This document shows, in pieces, positions 1 to 6,297 of a stretch of 6,297 nucleotides of DNA. The stretch comes from Bacteroidales bacterium. GTDB lineage: Bacteria > Bacteroidota > Bacteroidia > Bacteroidales > DTU049. Under the pieces are notes generated by a model. That model was not told the DNA's origin, made no database searches, and saw only the letters and a program-made list of their open reading frames with translations. The position numbers and the translations under genes were made by a program. The stretch is from the NCBI GenBank assembly GCA_018056215.1, contig JAGPGB010000068.1, forward strand, positions 1 to 6,297. Direction: 5' to 3'. Position 1 is the first letter of the stretch; the number at the start of each line of letters is the position of its first letter.

Positions 1-3000
1 TATCAATATCACAGCTTTTATCACCCACAAATTACTATGGATGTATTAGCTACAATGATAGTCTAATAGTAGAAATACAAAATAATTCTACAGATACTAT
101 TCATCAGGATAGTACTTGGTTTTATATTGACATTAATAATATAATTGCAGATAGCATCAGCATACCACAGAGAGACCTAGCTACTAACGAAAAAGACACC
201 ATTTACATACCATTGTCATTTAGTAATTATGGGAAATACGTGGTGATGGCTTATTTAAATGCATTAGATTCATCTGATATAGGAGATACTGTTAATTTTA
301 ATATTTATGTGCAATTGTCAGGTGATTATACTGTAAATCCTTCATTACCAGCAAGTATGACGAATTTTATTTCTTTGTCTGAAATGGCTAAAGCTTTAGA
401 GGGTGGTGCTTGTGGACAAGTAAATATTAAAATTGCTAGCGGTTTGTATAATGAACAGTTTATTCTTTGGGATGCTCCAGGTGTAAATGTAAATAACAAC
501 ATTACAATTACTAGTGAATCAAATAATGCTGACTCAGTGATAATAGCTTACAATCCATCATCTAGTACAACCAATTATATTATTGGCATTAGAGGATTAG
601 ATTATCTGACTTTAGAGCATTTAACTTTGCAAAATAATTCTACTTCTTATGGGCATATTATAACAATAGATAGCTCTAGCACTCATAATAATTATCAAAA
701 CTTAAAATTAATTGGCAATCAAACTACATCTACTTCTATTGATATGGCACTGATACATTCATCTGCTGGCATCAATACGTTGGATTCCATAAGTAATTAT
801 TCTAATAATATGTTTACAGGTGGCAGCTATGGAATGTACTTATATGGAAACAATATTAACCATGAGAAATATGTAAATATCAAAAATAACAAATTTGTAA
901 ATCAATATAATTGTGGTATCTTCACGTATTATTTATCAGATTTTACAATTGATTCTAATTATATAATTACAAATTCTAATAATAATAATTTCAATGGTAT
1001 ATATTCTAGATATGGTAATGGCAATATAAAAATTAGCAGAAATCAAATATTTGCTACAAATGCTTCTGGAGATTTTATTTATGTTAGAGATTTAGAAGGA
1101 GATATAAATAATCCAATCTTAGTAGATAATAATTTTATTATACAGGATGGAGGTACAGCTACTGTGAGAGCATTGTACCCGTATAATTGTAAATATGTAG
1201 ATATTGTATACAACACTATCAAAGTATTTGGTGGCAGTAGCACTGGTGGTAGAGCTATCTACATAAACAAATCTACTGGAGGAGATTATAATAATTTGAA
1301 AATATTGAATAATATCTTTGTAAATACTGGCGGTGGCTATGCTATTGAGATATCAGCAACAGCTCTTTCAGAATCATATTTATCTTTTTTAAATAACAAT
1401 GTATATTATTGCACAGGACAATATATTGGCAAAGCTGGAACAACAAATTATGCAAATATTAGTCAATGGCAATCTGCTATGGCTGGTTATGGCTTTGATA
1501 CACAAAGCATTAGTTATGACCCACAATTTATGCATGACAGCTCTTTTGTCTTTACTAATGTAGGATTAGATAATATTGCAATCCCATATTCTGGTATCAA
1601 TTATGATATTGCTGGTAATATTCGCAGTAGCTCACATCCAGATCCTGGTTGCTATGAATTCCATACATTAGAGCATGACATTAATGCTATAGATATCACT
1701 GCCCCTATTAATTCTTGTGGTCTCACTAATGAAGAATTTATAAGTGTTCTAATTGCTAATAATGGTTCTAATAATGAAATTAATATACCTATTTCTTTAT
1801 CCAATGATGGTGGCTTAACATGGTTAATTAATGAAACCATACCATCTATAAATGCGGGTGATACTATTACTTATACTTTTTCTCAAGGTATAGATATGTC
1901 ACTACCACAATCTTACAATATTGCTATTAAAGTTAATCTATCTACTGATGAAAATCCAGTAAATGATCTAAAAAATATAATTATAACTAATTATCCTTAC
2001 ATAACCAATTTCCCATATATAGAAAGCTTCGAAGCTAACGATGGTATGTGGACAAGTGGGGGAGTGAGTAATAGCTGGCAATGGGGTATCCCTAATGGTA
2101 TTTTGATTAATACTGCTTCAGATGGTACTCATGCATGGGTTACTAATTTGACTGGTAATTATAATACTAACGAAAAAAGTTATGTACAATCACCATGTTT
2201 TGATTTCTCTAATTTATCTGATCCATGGATATACATAGACATTTGGTATGAATGTGAAACTGGATGGGATGGTGCTAATTTGCAATATTCTACTGACTTG
2301 GGAAATAGTTGGCATACTGTGGGCAATTTCGGTGATGATAACTGGTATAATATGACAAATATTACTAGTCTAAATACTCCAGGATGGTCTGGTAATGCAA
2401 CTTTAGGTAGTGGAGGATATATCACTATGTCTCATTCTTTATTACCTGCTGCTGGCAATTCTCAAGTAACTTTTAGAATAAATTTTGCTTCTAATATGAT
2501 TAATAATAATTTCGAGGGAATAGCTTTTGATAATATTAAAATAATAGAAAGAGGTAAAAATGTGGGATTAGTTGATATTGTATATCCTGATAATGACTGT
2601 GGTCTCAGTAATGATGTACCTATAACTGTAAAAACTTTTAATAATGGTACTGTAATACAGCATAATATACCTATTAGGTTCTCTAATGACAATGGTGCTA
2701 CTTGGCAGATGGATACTATCCCGTTTATCAATTCTCATGACACTATTCTATTCACATCTAATGTAACTTTTGACTTTAGTAATCTAGGGCTACACGATAT
2801 AGCAGCAGAAATAATTTTAAATAATGATAGCATCATTTCAGATAATTACGTAGCTAAAACATTTTATAATAGTTTATTTGTAAATTCTCATCCTTATACT
2901 GATGATTTCGAAACTGCTACTAACATTTGGATAAATGATGGTAACTGGTCATATAATCCTAACGGTTCTTTAATAAATGCTGCTCATAGTGGGAGCCGTG

Positions 3001-4256
3001 CATTATTTATTCCTGGTAATTTAGATACTGTATCAATGTTGATTTCACCCTGTTTTGATTTAAGTCAAATCCCACTTCCAGTTGTTGAATTTTATCAATA
3101 TATGAATGTGAATGATCCAGCAAGTGGTGGTGTTTTACAATACTCTATTGATAATGGTGATAATTGGTTAAATTTGGGCAATGAAGGAGATACTTTGAAT
3201 TGGTACAACTCTTCTAGCATAGACTCATTGAATGATATTAGCAATGGCATTGGCTTTAGCACTAATACAAATGGATGGATTATGAGCCGTCATAATCTTT
3301 TTGCTCTCAGTGGACAAAATAAAGTTAGATTTAGATTTGTATTTGCTAGCTCAAATGTAGAAACTGGCGACGGGTGGGCAATAGATGATTTTCAGATATA
3401 TAACAAGATAGGTGCCGACATTACAATAGATAGTTTGCTATATCCTGTATCTGATTGTCAATTAGCAGATACTAACCTCACTATTAGAATAATGAATCAT
3501 TCCCCATTAGCTATTAATGCTGGTACACCAATGACACTCTCAGTATGGCAAGACAATCAATTTGTCTTTACTGAAAATTTTACCCTTTCTCAGCAATTAT
3601 TACCTAATGAAAGTATGATCTACTCTACTAATAATGTATTACATCTGTCATTAATCCCTCATAACTATAACATTAAAATCTCAATCGATTACAATCAAGA
3701 TATTAACCCCGCTAATGACACAGTAAATTTCATAATAAAAAGTTATGGTTATCCAGTTGTAGAAGCCATTTTTCATGATTCAACAATTTGCTGGGATGAG
3801 CATGTTATTTTATATGTAAATGGTGATGCTCTATACTATGTATGGCAACCAAATAATGACACATCTGCTTTTATTATCATAGATTCTACTAAAGTTCCAG
3901 ATTTTGGTACTTATCAATACATAGTTTATGGTTATAATCAATATGGTTGCTATACTACTGATACAGTAAATATCACAATGGATGATTGCTCTTCAATAGT
4001 AGATAATATCATTGCTAATCCTATAATTTATCCTAATCCTACTAATGGAACTATTTATTTATCAGGCTTGCCATCAGACGATTATAATATAGCTCTTATG
4101 GATCTCACTGGTAAATTATTATTATCTAAATCGATTGATATAAGCAGAGATAATGTAGTTTTGACTTTCCCCCATAATATTAATGAAGGAGTGTATATCT
4201 TAACTATCTATAATTCGAATAAACAATGGAAGCAGCTAATACAAATCATAAAATGA
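1..4256 (+). CDS. Giant T9SS-exported multidomain surface protein (beta-helix, CARDB-like and MAM-like repeats, C-terminal sorting domain); 5' partial
   Basis: The first complete codon is at position 3 and the frame has no stop until TGA at 4254-4256, giving at least 1417 residues; the true start and signal peptide lie upstream. A TTG at 213 is not the start, because residues before it complete a CARDB-like domain. Visible domains in order: CARDB-like (about 1-326), right-handed parallel beta-helix (327-1665), CARDB-like (1671-2000), MAM-like jelly roll (2004-2555), CARDB-like (2556-2880), MAM-like (2885-3405), CARDB-like (3411-3746), Ig/PKD-like (3747-3995) and a T9SS type A sorting domain (3996-4253) with YPNPTNG, a D-x-x-GK strand, NEGVYILTI and a Lys C-terminus. 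Established knowledge: such C-terminal domains direct proteins through the outer membrane by the T9SS, after which they are usually cleaved and the protein attached or released. Inference: a cell-surface adhesin or glycan-binding protein. No catalytic motif was recognised, so an enzyme role of the beta-helix is unproven. Confidence 0.93.
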   Translation, partial: SISQLLSPTNYYGCISYNDSLIVEIQNNSTDTIHQDSTWFYIDINNIIADSISIPQRDLATNEKDTIYIPLSFSNYGKYVVMAYLNALDSSDIGDTVNFNIYVQLSGDYTVNPSLPASMTNFISLSEMAKALEGGACGQVNIKIASGLYNEQFILWDAPGVNVNNNITITSESNNADSVIIAYNPSSSTTNYIIGIRGLDYLTLEHLTLQNNSTSYGHIITIDSSSTHNNYQNLKLIGNQTTSTSIDMALIHSSAGINTLDSISNYSNNMFTGGSYGMYLYGNNINHEKYVNIKNNKFVNQYNCGIFTYYLSDFTIDSNYIITNSNNNNFNGIYSRYGNGNIKISRNQIFATNASGDFIYVRDLEGDINNPILVDNNFIIQDGGTATVRALYPYNCKYVDIVYNTIKVFGGSSTGGRAIYINKSTGGDYNNLKILNNIFVNTGGGYAIEISATALSESYLSFLNNNVYYCTGQYIGKAGTTNYANISQWQSAMAGYGFDTQSISYDPQFMHDSSFVFTNVGLDNIAIPYSGINYDIAGNIRSSSHPDPGCYEFHTLEHDINAIDITAPINSCGLTNEEFISVLIANNGSNNEINIPISLSNDGGLTWLINETIPSINAGDTITYTFSQGIDMSLPQSYNIAIKVNLSTDENPVNDLKNIIITNYPYITNFPYIESFEANDGMWTSGGVSNSWQWGIPNGILINTASDGTHAWVTNLTGNYNTNEKSYVQSPCFDFSNLSDPWIYIDIWYECETGWDGANLQYSTDLGNSWHTVGNFGDDNWYNMTNITSLNTPGWSGNATLGSGGYITMSHSLLPAAGNSQVTFRINFASNMINNNFEGIAFDNIKIIERGKNVGLVDIVYPDNDCGLSNDVPITVKTFNNGTVIQHNIPIRFSNDNGATWQMDTIPFINSHDTILFTSNVTFDFSNLGLHDIAAEIILNNDSIISDNYVAKTFYNSLFVNSHPYTDDFETATNIWINDGNWSYNPNGSLINAAHSGSRALFIPGNLDTVSMLISPCFDLSQIPLPVVEFYQYMNVNDPASGGVLQYSIDNGDNWLNLGNEGDTLNWYNSSSIDSLNDISNGIGFSTNTNGWIMSRHNLFALSGQNKVRFRFVFASSNVETGDGWAIDDFQIYNKIGADITIDSLLYPVSDCQLADTNLTIRIMNHSPLAINAGTPMTLSVWQDNQFVFTENFTLSQQLLPNESMIYSTNNVLHLSLIPHNYNIKISIDYNQDINPANDTVNFIIKSYGYPVVEAIFHDSTICWDEHVILYVNGDALYYVWQPNNDTSAFIIIDSTKVPDFGTYQYIVYGYNQYGCYTTDTVNITMDDCSSIVDNIIANPIIYPNPTNGTIYLSGLPSDDYNIALMDLTGKLLLSKSIDISRDNVVLTFPHNINEGVYILTIYNSNKQWKQLIQIIK
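327..1665 (+). other. Right-handed parallel beta-helix domain (pectate-lyase-like fold)
   Basis: This region of about 445 residues begins with a typical cap: an amphipathic helix, then G-x-V-x-I-K-I-x-x-G-x-Y-x-E around 410-460, as in pectate-lyase-fold proteins. It continues with many short coils of the type I-x-x-N-x-(I/F) spaced about 20-25 residues apart and rich in Asn, consistent with PbH1 repeats and an asparagine ladder. It closes with the usual C-terminal segment: a D-P-x-F run near 1521, then D-I-A-G-N-x-R and DPGCYEF at 1641-1661. The family includes polysaccharide lyases and non-enzymatic carbohydrate-binding or adhesive proteins. No conserved lyase catalytic Lys/Arg pattern was recognised by eye, so binding rather than cleavage is the safer guess. 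Confidence 0.8.
1671..2552 (+). repeat. Tandem module copy 1: CARDB-like plus MAM-like domain pair
   Basis: The first half has the repeat signature P-x(4)-CGL (Cys codon at 1716), then I-x-x-x-NNG, I-P-I-x-x-SND-G-x-T-W, GDTITY and a closing N-P-V-N-D strand. The second half has YIESFE at 2016, a Trp-rich W-x-W-G-x-P segment, SPCFDF at 2190, LQYS-x-D-x-G-x-S-W, NWYN and the closing FEGIAFDNIKI. The module recurs in copy 2, 882 bases downstream measured between the conserved Cys codons. The second half resembles MAM, cleaved-adhesin or choice-of-anchor-J type jelly rolls common in Bacteroidetes surface proteins; which of these families fits best cannot be settled by eye. Confidence 0.75.
2553..3410 (+). 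repeat. Tandem module copy 2: CARDB-like plus MAM-like domain pair
   Basis: The CARDB-like half has YP-x-x-D-CGL (Cys codon at 2598), FNNG, NIPIRFSND-x-G-A-T-W and HDTILF. The MAM-like half has YTDDFE near 2895, SPCFDL at 3045, LQYS-x-D-x-G-x-x-W, GDTLNWYN, FRFVFAS and GWAIDDFQIYN. These match copy 1 position by position, with this copy slightly shorter (858 bases from its Cys codon to that of the next unit at 3456). The Trp-x-Trp-G segment of copy 1 is weaker here, so the copies have diverged. Confidence 0.75.
3411..3746 (+). repeat. Incomplete module copy 3: CARDB-like domain only
   Basis: This unit keeps the opening YP-x-x-D-C (Cys codon at 3456) and the closing D-I-N-P-A-N-D-T-V strand of the CARDB-like halves, but the GL after the Cys is changed to QL and it is not followed by a MAM-like domain. 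An Ig/PKD-like domain and the sorting domain follow instead. It therefore looks like the terminal cap of the tandem series. Confidence 0.65.
3996..4253 (+). other. T9SS type A C-terminal sorting domain
   Basis: After a linker that follows the Ig/PKD-like domain comes YPNPTNG at 4029-4049, a G-L-P segment, the strand I-A-L-M-D-L-T-GK, and INEGVYILTI before a basic C-terminus ending IIK. These are the hallmarks of the Por secretion-system sorting domain (TIGR04183 type). Length, about 75-85 residues, is normal. It predicts Sec export followed by outer-membrane translocation by the T9SS, and by itself identifies the host as a member of the Bacteroidetes with a T9SS. Confidence 0.92.
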
Positions 4257-4259
4257 TTT
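4243..4259. repeat. Inverted repeat straddling the stop codon
   Basis: Arms AAATCAT (4243-4249) and ATGATTT (4253-4259) are perfect reverse complements around a 3-base AAA loop. The right arm contains the TGA stop. With only one G:C pair per stem the hairpin is weak as RNA, so it may be a partial terminator, a DNA-binding site or chance. Its inner arms recur in the dyad at 4287-4308. Confidence 0.45.
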
Positions 4260-4286
4260 AATTAAGGTTGATTAAATAGAAAGATA

Positions 4287-4320
4287 TAATCATAATTAAA
4301 AATGATTACATAAGATTTTT
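4287..4320 (+). terminator. Weak candidate terminator: AT-rich dyad followed by a T-run
   Basis: Arms TAATCAT (4287-4293) and ATGATTA (4302-4308) form a perfect 7-bp dyad with an 8-base loop, and a run of five T lies at 4316-4320. The stem is nearly all A:T and the T-run is 7 bases away, so intrinsic termination would be inefficient. It could instead be an operator, lying just upstream of the predicted promoter of the next gene. Confidence 0.25.
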
Positions 4321-4324
4321 ATAT

Positions 4325-4332
4325 TATATTTG
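4325..4332 (+). promoter_or_regulatory. Bacteroidetes-type -7 promoter element
   Basis: TATATTTG fits the TAnnTTTG -7 consensus used by the primary sigma factor of Bacteroidetes, and lies 34 bases before the ATG at 4367, predicting a leader of roughly 25-30 bases. No good -33 TTG/TTTG is seen at the usual spacing (around 4298-4306), so strength is uncertain. The element suggests the second gene can be transcribed independently of the cargo gene. No strong Shine-Dalgarno is present, only an A/G-rich run before the ATG, which is usual in this phylum. Confidence 0.5.
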
Positions 4333-4366
4333 CATTGTAGTTTAGTATAATGAAAGTAGTGAAAAG

Positions 4367-4423
4367 ATGAAACGATTATTTATTTTATTTACTTGTTTAT
4401 TTTTGAGTATCCACATATATTGC
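4367..4423 (+). other. Signal peptide of the OmpA-family protein
   Basis: The first 19 residues have a basic n-region (K2, R3), a core rich in Leu, Ile and Phe, and a C-region ending I-Y-C before Q20. Cleavage by signal peptidase I after C19, leaving an N-terminal Gln, is common in Bacteroidetes. C19 is at a position where lipidation could be considered, but the preceding H-I-Y does not match a lipobox (small residue at -1), so a soluble periplasmic form is preferred. Confidence 0.75.
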
Positions 4424-6297
4424 CAAGAAAATAATTGTTTAAGCATTACTAAAAGTAAACAGCAAGAACAATTAGAAATAGCTATTAACAAGATCAATCA
4501 TGGCATTAATAGTAAATTTGTAGAATCTCAAAAATTATATTTTAGTGAGGCAACAGATATACTGCGATCGCTTAATGATAAAGAGGAATATCCTATTGTC
4601 AATTATTATTTAGCACTAACATATATTTATAAACCAGATAATAATTTTACTTTGGCAGAGCAATATTTAAAAAAAGTAATAGATGCTTGCCCAGATGATA
4701 TACCAGAAGCATATTTCCATTTAGGTAAACTAGCATATACTACAAATCAAAAATGCGATGCTATAAATTATTTTAAAAAATTTTTAACATATCAAGGAGA
4801 TTTTGATACTTTATTCGCAGAAGCCAAGATGCTGATGAAATGGAGCGAAGAGATATGTAAACTAATAAATAATCCAGTACCATTTAATCCTAAATTAGTA
4901 AAAGGCATTAGTAGCCAATTAGACGATTATTTAGTTTCACTAAGTCCAGATAATGAAATAGCCTATTATACTAGAAAAACTAAAGACTACCAGATATCTG
5001 GCTATAAATCTGAACCAGCTTTTCAAGAAAAATTTTATTTTAGTTATCGCATATCAGATAATGTTTTTGACAATGGTAAAGAAATGCCATATCCATTTAA
5101 CCGCAATGAGAATGAAGGTGGAGCCACAATAACTGGTAATAATAAAGAATTGATTTATACTGTATGCAAAATGGTTACAAGTCCTCGTCAATATTACAAT
5201 TGCGACCTTTACTCTTCTAAAAATATTAAAGGATATTGGACAGATATTGTGCCTTTAGAGCGAGTAAATAGACCAGATACTTGGGAAAGTATGCCATCCG
5301 TAACTGCTGATGGCAAGGAACTATATTTCGTTAGTAATAGATCTGGTGGTGTAGGTGGATATGATATTTATAAAAGTATAAAAGATGAAAATGGAGAATG
5401 GTCAGAGCCTATTAATATAGGGAAGCCTATAAACACTTCTGGTGATGAGAAATCACCTTTTATTCATACTGATACTCGTACATTATATTTCAGCTCTAAT
5501 GGTCGTCCTGGTATAGGTGGATACGATATTTACTATGTAAAATTAAATGATAATAATGAAAAAACTGAAGTTAAAAATATTGGTTATCCCATTAATACTG
5601 AAAATGATGAGGTAGGCTTCATTGTAAGTATAGATGGCAAATATGGGTATTTCTCAAGTAATAATATAAAAAATGAATCTTTGGGTGGTATGGATTTTTA
5701 TTATTTTTCATTATACAATGAAGCCAAACCAGAGGAAGTCATTTTAGTAAAAGGGAATCTAAAATCAGAGGATACTACTAAACCAATTAAAGCAACAGTA
5801 CAAATCAAAAGTTTGGAAAGTAAACGTGTAACATTTATCCCTGTAGATGAAGATGGAGATTATGTAGCTAGTTTACTGAAAAATGAAGATTATTTGCTCA
5901 CAATAAAGGGTGAAGATATAGTATATCAAAGCACTTATGTGGCTGCTAAAGATTCTATAACTGCTCCAGTGATAAAATTAGAAATGGAAGTACAACCTAT
6001 AGAAGTAGGTATGCATTATCGTTTACATAATATTTATTTTGCTTTTAATTCAGCTGATATTCTATCTAGCTCACAAAAAGTACTTGATGAATTTATTGTC
6101 TTTCTGAATGACCATCCCACTATGACTATAAGTATCGAGGGACATACAGATAACGTGGGTAGCGACGAATTTAATCTTATTCTCTCCGAGAATAGAGCAA
6201 AAGCTGTATATAACTATTTAGTGAATAATGGAATAGATGCTAATCGTTTGCAATATAAAGGCTTTGGAGAAACTGCACCTATAGCTACAAATGAGAC
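4367..6297 (+). CDS. PorE-like OmpA-family protein (TPR, PD40 beta-propeller, CRD, OmpA peptidoglycan-binding); 3' partial
   Basis: ATG at 4367 opens a frame with no stop to the window end (643 complete codons). Residues 1-19 form a signal peptide (M-K-R, hydrophobic core, then Y-C before Q20). Residues 30-165 are helical with two TPR-like repeats (about 75-112 and 113-147). Residues about 185-455 form a PD40/WD40-like beta-propeller: SPD at 193, then L-Y-F-x-S-N and GGYDIY blades at 309-335 and 363-391, and Y-F-S-S-N with GGMDFYYF at 417-447. Residues 458-540 resemble a carboxypeptidase regulatory-like domain. From 549 there is an OmpA C-terminal domain with GHTD (D595) and the N603-xx-LS-xx-RA-xx-V-xxx-L motif including R610; D and R are the residues that hold diaminopimelate in this family. 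This is the order described for PorE, a T9SS component linking the outer-membrane machinery to peptidoglycan. Many Bacteroidetes carry several paralogues with this architecture, so no symbol is given. About 20-30 C-terminal residues are missing beyond the window. Confidence 0.93.
   Translation, partial: MKRLFILFTCLFLSIHIYCQENNCLSITKSKQQEQLEIAINKINHGINSKFVESQKLYFSEATDILRSLNDKEEYPIVNYYLALTYIYKPDNNFTLAEQYLKKVIDACPDDIPEAYFHLGKLAYTTNQKCDAINYFKKFLTYQGDFDTLFAEAKMLMKWSEEICKLINNPVPFNPKLVKGISSQLDDYLVSLSPDNEIAYYTRKTKDYQISGYKSEPAFQEKFYFSYRISDNVFDNGKEMPYPFNRNENEGGATITGNNKELIYTVCKMVTSPRQYYNCDLYSSKNIKGYWTDIVPLERVNRPDTWESMPSVTADGKELYFVSNRSGGVGGYDIYKSIKDENGEWSEPINIGKPINTSGDEKSPFIHTDTRTLYFSSNGRPGIGGYDIYYVKLNDNNEKTEVKNIGYPINTENDEVGFIVSIDGKYGYFSSNNIKNESLGGMDFYYFSLYNEAKPEEVILVKGNLKSEDTTKPIKATVQIKSLESKRVTFIPVDEDGDYVASLLKNEDYLLTIKGEDIVYQSTYVAAKDSITAPVIKLEMEVQPIEVGMHYRLHNIYFAFNSADILSSSQKVLDEFIVFLNDHPTMTISIEGHTDNVGSDEFNLILSENRAKAVYNYLVNNGIDANRLQYKGFGETAPIATNE
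6011..6297 (+). other. OmpA-like peptidoglycan-binding domain, truncated by the window edge
   Basis: The domain starts Y-R-L-H-N-I-Y-F-A-F with the usual first strand, continues through a helix (S-S-S-Q-K-V-L-D-E-F), the I-E-GHTD-N-x-G strand-turn and the N-xx-LS-xx-RA-xx-V helix, and reaches the G-F-G-E strand before the window ends. All recognisable ligand-binding positions in the visible part are intact, implying active anchoring to the cell wall. The usual closing N-R-R-V-E-(F/I) strand lies outside the window. Confidence 0.92.

Noticed and set aside
213..215. TTG as the start of the large surface protein, giving a 1347-residue product.
   Set aside because: The frame stays open to the window edge, residues before 213 complete a CARDB-like domain, and there is no signal peptide after the TTG although the sorting domain demands Sec export.
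961..1000. Run of AAT-type codons suggestive of a simple-sequence repeat or phase-variable tract.
   Set aside because: The AAT run is short and imperfect, triplet-based changes would not shift the frame, and Asn-rich turns are normal in beta-helix coils.
327..1665. Assigning a specific polysaccharide lyase or pectinesterase activity to the beta-helix.
   Set aside because: Only the fold signature is visible; no family-specific catalytic residues could be identified by eye.
1652..2731. Three minus-strand open frames of 62-89 codons (1652-1840, 2180-2425, 2462-2731).
   Set aside because: They lie entirely within well-supported coding sequence on the + strand, resemble no known family and are explained as antisense shadows of repeated, compositionally biased domains.
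4564..4571. GCGATCGC, a GC-rich palindrome identical to the cyanobacterial HIP1 octamer, in otherwise AT-rich DNA.
   Set aside because: It occurs once in the window, inside the TPR region as ordinary Arg-Ser codons, and the rest of the sequence is clearly Bacteroidetes. A single copy carries no signal.
1..6297. Mobile elements, CRISPR arrays, tRNA or rRNA genes and toxin-antitoxin genes.
   Set aside because: The window is almost fully occupied by two well-defined coding regions, and the 110-base gap is too short and lacks any structure matching these features.

Overview
The window looks like a piece of an AT-rich Bacteroidetes (Bacteroidota) chromosome. Three things point there: a C-terminal type IX secretion system (T9SS) sorting domain on the first gene, a TPR / beta-propeller / carboxypeptidase-regulatory-like / OmpA fusion of the kind typical of this phylum in the second gene, and a TAnnTTTG-type -7 promoter element between them. 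The order or genus cannot be named from the sequence. Both genes lie on the + strand and both run off the window.

Positions 1-4256 hold the 3' part of a giant secreted, multidomain surface protein (at least 1417 residues visible, start outside the window). Its visible order is: CARDB-like beta-sandwich, a right-handed parallel beta-helix of about 445 residues, CARDB-like, MAM-like jelly roll, CARDB-like, MAM-like jelly roll, CARDB-like, Ig/PKD-like domain, and T9SS type A sorting domain. An internal TTG at 213 could be mistaken for a start, but the frame is open back to the window edge and the upstream residues complete the first CARDB-like domain.

Positions 4257-4366 are the only intergenic stretch. 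It carries two closely related inverted repeats (one straddling the stop codon), a T-run, a Bacteroidetes-type -7 element and a six-codon mini-ORF whose stop overlaps the next start codon.

Positions 4367-6297 encode a periplasmic, peptidoglycan-binding OmpA-family protein with the same domain order as the T9SS component PorE. It is cut at its 3' end within the OmpA domain, probably 20-30 residues short. Together the genes suggest a T9SS surface-protein locus: a large exported adhesin-like or glycan-binding protein next to a cell-wall anchor that may serve the export or attachment machinery. No RNA genes, CRISPR arrays, insertion sequences or minus-strand genes were found. The system is recognisable, and the particular cargo and its pairing with the anchor are the parts most worth following up.
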